A stretch of 64,000 nucleotides of DNA from Shewanella sp. MBTL60-007 (lineage in GTDB: Bacteria > Pseudomonadota > Gammaproteobacteria > Enterobacterales > Shewanellaceae), in NCBI RefSeq assembly GCF_019654915.1, contig NZ_BPET01000003.1, positions 62,001 to 126,000 on the forward strand, given 5' to 3'. The translations under genes and the position numbers were made by a program. This document shows positions 27,247-36,500 of the stretch, one piece after another (within the stretch, counting starts at the first letter, position 1; each line of letters starts with the position of its first letter). Below the pieces are notes generated by a model. The model was not told where the DNA came from. It did no database searches and worked only from the letters and a program-made list of their open reading frames with translations.

Positions 27247-29274
27247 TTAACTCATTAATGTTGCCTGAACTCTATCAGGAACCACGTCATAACGACTAAA
27301 GCTCATTGAGAACTGTCCCTCTCCACCCGTCATCGATTTTAACCGAGTCGAGTAGTCAGCAACATTCGCAAGCGGCGCTTCTACAGTCACCTCAACCATA
27401 CCGTTGGTTTGCGCCTGAGTGCCACACACCATGCCTCTAGACGCACTGATATCACCAGTGATCTCCCCAACATAGCCCTGCTCTACGCATATTTGCATAT
27501 CGACAACAGGCTCAAGTATCACAGGTTGTGCCGACGTAACAGCTTCCATAAAGGCACGCTTGCCCGCCATGACAAATGCTATCTCCTTCGAGTCCACACT
27601 ATGATGCTTACCATCTAATACCGTGACTTTAATATCCTGCATTGGGAAGCCGCCCAAGCCACCTGCTAACATGGCCTCACGCACGCCTTTCTCTACCGCA
27701 GGGATATACTGGCTTGGCACAGAGCCGCCAACCACTTTACTGACAAACTCAAACCCTTGGCCACGGGCCAACGGCTCAACCATCAATTCGACTTCACCAA
27801 ATTGCCCAGAGCCTCCGGATTGCTTCTTATGACGATAACGGGACTTAGCCTCTGCCATAATCGTTTCTCTATACGGCACTGCTGGAATTTCGGTTTCCAT
27901 ATCCACATTAAATACAGTTTGGGCCTTTTCTAGTGCAATTTGCAGATGCAGATCTCCCTGTCCCTGCAACAGAGTTTGTCCCTGTGCATCACCTCGAGTC
28001 ACGTGTAAACTGGGATCTTCAGCCACCAGCTTATTTAACACCTCAGATAGCTTTTGTTCGTCTCCACGGCGTTTAGGTGAAACCGCTAGGCCAAAAATAG
28101 GCTGAGGTAACGCGTTCTCTGGCATATGAAAATCATCTTCGTCATGGCTATCGTGCAGCACAGCGCCTATCTCTAATTCATCGACTTTCGCAATTGCATA
28201 GATATCTCCCGGTATCGCTTGAGCCACATCAATCTGCTTCTCACCTTGCAATTTGATCAAATGAGCCACTTTAAATGGTTTACGTCCTTGGCCGATATAC
28301 AGCTTCATTCCCACATCAATCGTGCCTTGATATAAGCGAAACACTCCCATTCGTCCAAAAAATGGGTCAACCGCAACCCGAAAAACATGTGCAAGCACGT
28401 GGTCATTTGCACTCTGATTGACTGTGACAGCTTTAGCGCTATCGCCAAAACCTTTTACAAATTGCGGTGGGTTAGCCTCTAGAGGGTTGGGCATTAACTT
28501 AACAAGGATCTCTAACAGTGAACTGATCCCGATCTCTTTTTCGGCGCTGGCAAAGCAAACTGGAACTAAATGGCCTAAACGCAGAGCCGTTTCGAGGGGG
28601 GCATGAAGCTGCTCTGGCGTTAACGATTCACCCTGATCAAGATAGAGCTCCATCAGCTGTTCATCTTCTTCAAGCACGGTATCGACTAACTGATCTCGCG
28701 CAGCTTCGGCACCGATAAAAGCAGTTTCAGCTTGGGGGTCACAATGTAAATAGCAATCTACCACACCATCACCTGCAACATTTGGCAAGTTAACCGGTAA
28801 GCATCGCTGACCAAACTGTGTTTGAATATCTTGTAGCAAAGGCGCTAACGCCGACTCATTGCCATCAATATGATTAATAACTATGAGGACCGCTTTACCT
28901 TGACTGCGGGCAGCTTCAAAGGCTCTTTTAGTTATTGCCTCTATGCCAACGCCTGCGTGGATCACTAGTACAACAGACTCGACACCTGGTAGCGGTAATA
29001 AGGCTCGACCAAAAAAGTCGGGGAGTCCGGGAGTGTCTATTATATTGATATGGTGGTTAGCGTAATCGAGATTGAGGAATGAAGGTTCTAAACTATGGCG
29101 ATGGGATTTTTCTTGGGCGGTAAAGTCAGCGTGATTTGTACCTTTATCGACCCTGCCTTTTAGTGTTATCGCCTCTGCACGAAAAAGAAGCGCCTCCAAC
29201 AGAGAGGATTTTCCAGATCCAGTGTGTCCGAGCACAGCCAGGTTTCGGATTTGCTCAGTAGTAAATTCAGCCAT
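27247..29274 (-). CDS. Elongation factor G-like GTPase (EF-G paralogue)
   Basis: A 675-residue translational GTPase. The P-loop is GHTGSGKSS (residues 16-24), switch II is IDTPGLPDF and the guanine motif is NHIDGN rather than the usual NKxD. The later domains II-V of EF-G are present, ending in RLKSMTGGEGQFSMSFSRYD. The sequence HADFTAQEKSHRHSLEPSF replaces the standard EF-G switch I (TTD...ERGITI), placing it in the EF-G-like subgroup, not the housekeeping FusA. Whether it translocates or acts elsewhere is unknown. AAGGAGGCC upstream is a near-perfect ribosome-binding site. It sits between pfaE and pfaR. Confidence 0.87.
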   Translation of the reverse strand: MAEFTTEQIRNLAVLGHTGSGKSSLLEALLFRAEAITLKGRVDKGTNHADFTAQEKSHRHSLEPSFLNLDYANHHINIIDTPGLPDFFGRALLPLPGVESVVLVIHAGVGIEAITKRAFEAARSQGKAVLIVINHIDGNESALAPLLQDIQTQFGQRCLPVNLPNVAGDGVVDCYLHCDPQAETAFIGAEAARDQLVDTVLEEDEQLMELYLDQGESLTPEQLHAPLETALRLGHLVPVCFASAEKEIGISSLLEILVKLMPNPLEANPPQFVKGFGDSAKAVTVNQSANDHVLAHVFRVAVDPFFGRMGVFRLYQGTIDVGMKLYIGQGRKPFKVAHLIKLQGEKQIDVAQAIPGDIYAIAKVDELEIGAVLHDSHDEDDFHMPENALPQPIFGLAVSPKRRGDEQKLSEVLNKLVAEDPSLHVTRGDAQGQTLLQGQGDLHLQIALEKAQTVFNVDMETEIPAVPYRETIMAEAKSRYRHKKQSGGSGQFGEVELMVEPLARGQGFEFVSKVVGGSVPSQYIPAVEKGVREAMLAGGLGGFPMQDIKVTVLDGKHHSVDSKEIAFVMAGKRAFMEAVTSAQPVILEPVVDMQICVEQGYVGEITGDISASRGMVCGTQAQTNGMVEVTVEAPLANVADYSTRLKSMTGGEGQFSMSFSRYDVVPDRVQATLMS

Positions 29275-29638
29275 CTTGGCCTCCTTTTTTTACATTATTT
29301 AGTCAATCCATTTTCAATTTGCAATCTTCATTGAGCGAATTCTAATCAGTATAGACCTCTGTAAACTGGTAATATTTGAGCTAGATCACCCTTTTAATTA
29401 ACAACTAAAAGTAAGCCTCAAAACAACACCTTAGCTTACACATGTTCACTCAATCTGGTCATATCAGTAATTAATAAGTCCCAGGTGATTGTATTGCCAC
29501 ACAGGCTCAGGTAGTCTGCTCAGCCACTAGCCAAAAAACAGCGACTTTATTGAGATAGGCAGAGACCTAAGGTGCAGTTAGTACAAGCGCCTTCGCCAAT
29601 GAGTCCCAACAGATTATTAACGGGTAGCCGCTAAACTG
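29275..29638. other. Divergent spacer between the EF-G paralogue and pfaR
   Basis: 364 bases without a gene. It must hold the promoter for the pfaR-ABC transcription unit and for the leftward pair. I see no strong dyad or clean -35/-10 pair. Confidence 0.5.
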
Positions 29639-30505
29639 ATGGTAAAAACAAGCAGTCAACACTTAAGGGGAGGAAACAACAACCCGAATGAGTGTACGCA
29701 AAGCGAGACTGAAGCGAGGCATCGCAATGCCACAACGACCCCAGAGATGCGCCGATTCATCCAAGAATCGGATCTCAGTGTCAGTCAATTATCAAAGATA
29801 CTGAATATCAGTGAAGCTACCGTTCGTAAATGGCGTAAACGCGACTCTATCGAAAACTGCCCCAATACCCCCCACCACCTCAATACTACGTTAACCCCCC
29901 TGCAGGAGTACGTGGTGGTTGGACTGCGTTATCAGCTAAAGATGCCTTTAGATAAGCTGTTAAAAGCCACACAAAAGTTTATTAATCCGAATGTGTCTCG
30001 TTCTGGATTGGCAAGGTGTTTGAAGCGTTACGGGGTTTCAAGAGTTAGCGATATTGAAAGTCCCCATGTACCGATGCGCTATTTTAATCAGATCCCCGTC
30101 ACCCAAGGCAGCGACGTACAAACCTACACCTTGCACTATGAGACACTGGCTAAAACTTTAGCCCTGCCTAACAATGACGGCGACAATGTGGTTCAGGTGG
30201 TTTCACTCACCATTCCCCCAAAACTGACCGAAGAAACACCCAGTTCAATTTTGCTTGGAATCGATCCCCATAGTGATTGGATCTATCTAGACATCTATCA
30301 AGACGGTAACACCCAAGCTACCAATCGTTACATGGCCTATGTGCTTAAACATGGGCCGTTCCATCTACGAAAGTTACTCGTGCGTAACTATCACACTTTC
30401 TTACAGCGCTTTCCTGGTGCGACGCCAAATCGCCACACCTCAAAAGAAGTGCCTAAAACAAACAACAAGACGCCTGACACTCAGGCACCCAGCGGAGACT
30501 CATAA
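29639..30505 (+). CDS. pfaR: PUFA cluster regulator PfaR, derived from an IS481-type transposase
   Basis: A 288-residue protein directly before pfaA, the position of the activator PfaR in marine pfa clusters. Residues ~35-140 are an HTH region (RRFIQESDLSVSQLSKILNI, SEATVRKWRKRDS) followed by NTTLTPLQEYVVVGLRYQLK and NPNVSRSGLARCLKRYGVSR, closely resembling the DNA-binding half of IS481-family transposases. Residues ~204-220 (LLGIDPHSDWIYLDIY) match the first catalytic strand. The later TDNGxEF motif is replaced by RNYHTFLQRF near 249, so catalysis is probably lost. The stop overlaps the pfaA start by one base (TAATG). Confidence 0.82.
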   Translation: MVKTSSQHLRGGNNNPNECTQSETEARHRNATTTPEMRRFIQESDLSVSQLSKILNISEATVRKWRKRDSIENCPNTPHHLNTTLTPLQEYVVVGLRYQLKMPLDKLLKATQKFINPNVSRSGLARCLKRYGVSRVSDIESPHVPMRYFNQIPVTQGSDVQTYTLHYETLAKTLALPNNDGDNVVQVVSLTIPPKLTEETPSSILLGIDPHSDWIYLDIYQDGNTQATNRYMAYVLKHGPFHLRKLLVRNYHTFLQRFPGATPNRHTSKEVPKTNNKTPDTQAPSGDS

Positions 30506-33500
30506 TGAGCCAGACCTCTAAACCTACAAAGTCAGCTAAAACGACTGAGCAAGCACAAGACTCACAAGCTGATTCGCGCTTAAATAAACGCCTTAAAGAT
30601 ATGCCCATCGCCATCGTTGGCATGGCAAGTATCTTTGCTAACTCTCGTTACTTAAATAAGTTTTGGGACTTAATCAGCGAGAAAATCGATGCCATCACCG
30701 AATTGCCATCGACTCACTGGCAACCAGAAGAGTATTACGATGCCGATAAGAGCACCCCGGACAAGAGCTACTGTAAGCGCGGTGGCTTCTTACCTGACGT
30801 TGACTTCAACCCAATGGAGTTTGGCCTGCCGCCAAATATCTTAGAGTTAACCGACTCATCACAGCTACTATCACTGATTGTCGCTAAAGAAGTACTTGCC
30901 GATGCTAACCTACCTGAAGGTTACGACAGAGATAAGATTGGTATCACCTTAGGTGTGGGCGGTGGTCAAAAAATCAGTCACAGCCTAACGGCGCGTCTGC
31001 AGTACCCAGTACTGAAGAAAGTCTTCGCCAACAGTGGCATCAGCGACGAAGACAGTGAAATGTTGATCAAGAAGTTCCAAGATCAATATGTACACTGGGA
31101 AGAAAACTCGTTCCCTGGATCCTTAGGTAACGTCATTGCTGGCCGTATCGCCAACCGTTTCGATTTTGGTGGCATGAACTGTGTGGTCGATGCCGCCTGT
31201 GCAGGCTCACTCGCCGCTATGCGTATGGCACTAACCGAACTAACCGAAGGTCGCTCAGAGATGATGATCACAGGTGGTGTCTGTACCGACAACTCACCGT
31301 CTATGTACATGAGTTTCTCTAAGACTCCCGCCTTTACCACTAACGAAACCATTCAACCATTTGATATCGACTCAAAAGGCATGATGATCGGTGAAGGTAT
31401 CGGCATGGTGGCGCTAAAACGTCTTGAAGATGCTGAGCGTGATGGCGACCGCATCTATTCTGTCATTAAAGGCATTGGGGCCTCATCAGATGGTAAGTTC
31501 AAGTCTATCTATGCGCCACGACCTGAAGGTCAAGCCAAAGCGCTAAACCGTGCCTATGATGACGCAGGTTTTGCTCCGCACACTCTTGGGCTGATTGAAG
31601 CACACGGCACAGGCACTGCTGCCGGTGACGCCGCCGAATTTGCAGGCCTCTGCTCGGTATTTCGCGACGAGAACGACACCAAGCAGCATATCGCCCTTGG
31701 TTCAGTGAAGTCGCAAATTGGTCATACTAAATCGACTGCGGGTACAGCTGGCCTTATCAAGGCAGCATTGGCGCTACACCACAAGGTGTTACCAGCGACA
31801 ATTAACGTCAGCCAGCCAAGCCCTAAGCTTGATATCGAGAATTCACCGTTTTACTTAAATACTGAAACTCGTCCATGGTTACCGCGCGTCGATGGTACGC
31901 CGCGCCGTGCAGGTATTAGCTCATTTGGTTTTGGTGGCACTAACTTCCATTTCGTACTCGAAGAGTACAACAGCGAACATAGCCGCACCGATAGCGAAAA
32001 AGCTAAGTATCGCCAGCGTCAAGTTGCACAAAGCTTCTTAGTGAGCGCCAGCGATAAGGCCGCGCTGATAAATGAGCTAAACACACTCGCTGCAACAGCA
32101 ATGCAAGCTGACTTTATCTTAAAAGATGCGGCTGCTAACTACCCACTACGTGAACTTGAAGCAAATGCGCCACGTATCGGCTTAGTGGCAAATAACAGTG
32201 AAGAGCTAGTCAACCAAATTAAGCAAGCTATCACTAAGCTTGAATCAAGTGATAGCAGCTGGCAGTTACCGGGTGGCACTAGCTACCGCGCATCTGCTAT
32301 TGAAGGCAAAGTCGCCGCGCTGTTTGCTGGTCAAGGTTCACAATACCTCAACATGGGTCGAGAGCTTGCCTGTTACTACCCTGAGATGCGTCAGCAATTT
32401 GTAACGGCAGACAAGGTCTTTGCCGCAAATAATAAGACGCCGCTTTCACAGACGCTTTACCCAAAACCGGTATTTAATAAAGACGATCTTAAAGCGCAAG
32501 AAGCGATTCTGACCAATACCGCCAACGCCCAGAGTGCCATCGGCGCTATCTCTATGGGTCAATATGCACTATTTACTGCGGCCGGTTTTAATGCCGACAT
32601 GGTAGCTGGACATAGCTTTGGTGAGTTGAGCGCCCTGTGCGCAGCAGGCGTTATCTCAACTGACGATTACTACAAGCTCGCCTTCGCCCGTGGTGATGCC
32701 ATGGCGACTAAGGCAGAAGCTAAAGATGGTTCTGAGGCCGATGCCGGCGCGATGTACGCCATCATTACTAAAACAGCAGACGATCTTGAAGCGCTTGAAG
32801 CGACTATCGCCAAGTTTGATGGCGTTAAAGTGGCTAACTATAACGCGCCGACGCAATCTGTCATTGCAGGCCCAACCGCTACGACAGCAGATGCAGCGAA
32901 AGCCCTTAGCGAGCTTGGTTACAAGGCGATTAACCTACCTGTATCAGGCGCCTTCCACACCGAGCTTGTGGGTCATGCTCAGGCACCATTTGCCAAAGCC
33001 ATCGATGCCGCCAAATTTAGTAAAGCCAGCCGCGCACTTTACTCAAACGCAACCGGCACACTTTATGAAAGCACTGCCGCGAAAATTAAAGCCTCATTTA
33101 AGAAACATATGCTTCAATCGGTACGCTTTACGGCGCAGCTGGAAGCTATGTATGACGCAGGTGCACGAGTATTTGTCGAGTTCGGTCCAAAGAACATCTT
33201 ACAGAAATTAGTACAGGGCACACTGGCAGGCAAAGCAAGTGAAGTTTGCACTATCTCAATCAACCCAAGCCCTAAAGGCGATAGCGATCTACAGCTTAAG
33301 CAAGCTGCTGTTCAGTTAGCCGTTGCCGGGATCCAGCTTGACAATATCGATCCGTATCAAGCCGATATCGCTGCACCTGAGAAAAAGTCACCAATGAGCA
33401 TCTCGCTTAATGCTGTCAACCATATCAGCAAGGCGACACGCGCTAAGATGGCCAAATCTTTAGAGACAGGCATCATCACCTCGCAAATTGAGCGAGTGGT

Positions 33501-36500
33501 TGAAGAGAAAGTCATTGAAGTGGAAAAAGTTGTTGAAGTCGAAAAGATTGTCGAAAAAGTCGTTGAAGTTGAGAAGATTGTTGAGGTAGCAACCCCAGTC
33601 CAATCTAATTCAGTTCAAGCCAATTCAGTTATAGAGTCAGGTATAGAGAGTCAAATCGTGTCTAAAGACAGCAAGCCATCTGCGGCGCTTAATATTGGTA
33701 GTGATGCACTGAGCAACTTCTTTGCCGCTCAACAGCAAGCTGCCCAGCTTCATCAGCAGTTCCTAGAGATCCCGCAGCAGTACGGCGAGACCTTCACCAC
33801 CTTGATGACAGAGCAAACTAAGCTGGCAGGTTCGGGGATTGCGATCCCAGAGAGCCTACAACGCTCAATGGAGCAGTTCCACCAGCTACAAGCTCAAACA
33901 CTACAAAGCCACACTCAATTCCTTGAGATGCAAGCTGGCAGCAATATTGCTGCGCTAAACCTACTCAATGGTAACCAAGCGACTTACGCGCCTGTTATTG
34001 AAAATAAAGTCGTTCAAACTGAAGTGGCTCAACAGGGTATCGTTGAACAGCCTGCAACTATTGCAGCACCAGCTAACACTGCGCCAGTGCAGCCTACACC
34101 TGTAGCGACAGCGCCTCAAGTGAGCCATCAAACTGCGCCAGTACAAACAGCTGTTGCACCAGTAAAAGTTGCAGCGACTGTTTCTGCCCAAGTGGCGGCC
34201 CCAGTAACTACAACCGTGACAAGCAATAGCGGCTCATCAGCACAAACAGCCTTGAGCACACAAACAGCCTTGAGCGCGACAAAGGTGCAAGCGACCATGT
34301 TAGAAGTGGTTGCCGAGAAGACTGGCTACCCAACAGAGATGCTAGAGCTTGAGATGGATATGGAAGCCGATTTAGGTATCGATTCTATCAAGCGTGTTGA
34401 AATTCTTGGCACAGTACAAGATGAGCTACCGGGTCTACCTGAGCTTAGCCCTGAAGATCTAGCGGAATGTCGTACGCTGGGTGAAATCGTGACGTACATG
34501 AACTCTAAGTTAGCTGATGGCTCTGAGCTTTCTACAAGTGCCCCTGCAGCGCCTCAAGCAGCTGCGACTCCTGTAGCGAATGTTCTTTCTGCTGACAAGG
34601 TACAGGCGACCATGATGTCAGTGGTTGCAGAGAAGACTGGCTACCCAACTGAGATGCTAGAGCTTGAGATGGATATGGAAGCCGATTTAGGTATCGATTC
34701 TATCAAGCGTGTTGAAATTCTTGGCACGGTACAAGATGAATTACCGGGCTTGCCTGAGCTAAGCCCTGAAGATCTAGCCGAGTGCCGCACCCTTGGCGAA
34801 ATCGTTGCTTATATGGGCAGTAAACTCTCTACAAGTGCCGCAGCGGCGCCTCAAGCAGCTGCGACTCCTGTAGCGAATGGTCTTTCTGCAGAAACAGCCC
34901 TGAGCGCAGAGAAAGTGCAAGCGACTATGATGTCAGTGGTTGCAGAGAAGACTGGCTACCCAACTGAAATGCTTGAGCTGAGCATGGATATGGAAGCCGA
35001 CCTAGGCATCGACTCTATCAAGCGTGTTGAAATTCTTGGCACGGTACAAGATGAGCTACCGGGTCTGCCTGAGCTAAGCCCTGAAGATTTAGCCGAGTGT
35101 CGCACCCTTGGCGAAATCGTGGCGTACATGAACTCTAAGCTGGCTGAAGGCTCTGCTGTTTCATCTACGCCAGTACATAGCGCTCTTTCTGCAGAAACAG
35201 CCCTGAGCGCTGAGAAAGTGCAAGCGACTATGATGTCAGTGGTTGCCGAGAAAACAGGCTACCCAACAGAGATGCTTGAACTGAGCATGGATATGGAAGC
35301 CGACCTAGGCATAGACTCTATCAAGCGTGTTGAAATTCTTGGCACAGTACAAGATGAGCTACCGGGCTTGCCTGAGCTGAATCCAGAAGATCTAGCTGAG
35401 TGCCGTACCCTTGGCGAAATCGTGGCGTACATGAACAGCAAACTCTCTACAACTGCCGCTGAAGGCTCTGCAGTTTCATCTGCTCCTGCTGAAACAGCCT
35501 TGAGCTCGCAAACAGCCTTGAGCGCTGAGAAGGTACAGGCGACTATGATGTCAGTGGTTGCCGATAAGACGGGCTACCCAACAGAGATGCTTGAGCTGAG
35601 CATGGATATGGAAGCCGACTTAGGTATCGACTCTATCAAGCGTGTTGAAATTCTTGGCACAGTACAAGATGAATTACCGGGCTTGCCTGAGCTGAATCCA
35701 GAAGATCTAGCCGAGTGTCGTACCCTTGGTGAGATCGTGGCGTACATGAACAGCAAACTCTCTACAAGTGCCGCTGCGGCGCCTCAAGCAGCTGCCACTC
35801 CTGTAGCGAATGGTCTTTCTGCAGAAACAGCCCTGAGCGCTGAGAAAGTGCAAGCGACTATGATGTCTGTGGTTGCCGATAAGACGGGCTACCCAACTGA
35901 AATGCTTGAGCTGAGCATGGATATGGAAGCCGACTTAGGTATCGACTCTATCAAGCGTGTTGAAATTCTTGGCACGGTACAAGATGAGCTACCGGGTCTG
36001 CCTGAGCTAAACCCAGAAGATTTAGCCGAGTGTCGCACCCTTGGTGAAATCGTTAGCTATATGAACTCTAAGCTGGCTGATGGCTCTGCTAATACAAGAG
36101 GCGCAGAGGCGGCTCTTAATGTCAGCACAGCTGTATCAGGTGCAGTTAAGTCAGTAGCCGACACGATCACCTCTTCTCTAGCACTTCCTCCTCACAGCGA
36201 GGTAGCGCTAAAAAAGCTTAATGCGGCGGACAAACTAGAAAACTGTTTCGCCGCAGATAGTACGCTTGTGATCAATGACGATGGTCATAACGCAGGCGTT
36301 CTTGCAGAGAAACTGATTAAACAGGGTTTAAAAGTTGCCGTTGTGCGTCTAGCTGAAGGTCAGCCACAATCGCCACTTTCAAGTGATGTTGCCAGCTTTG
36401 AGCTTGCATCAAGCAAAGAATCAGAGCTTGAAGCCAGTATTACAGCGGTTATCACTCAAATTGAAACTCAAGTTGGCACTATTGGCGGCTTCATCCACCT

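Noticed and set aside
29639..30505. Active insertion sequence at pfaR
   Set aside because: Only one short frame is present, a catalytic motif is missing, no terminal inverted repeats or target duplication are seen, and the frame is coupled to pfaA.
34255..36085. CRISPR-like array because of regularly spaced repeats
   Set aside because: The units are ~300 bp, in frame and encode ACP domains; there are no short repeats with unique spacers.
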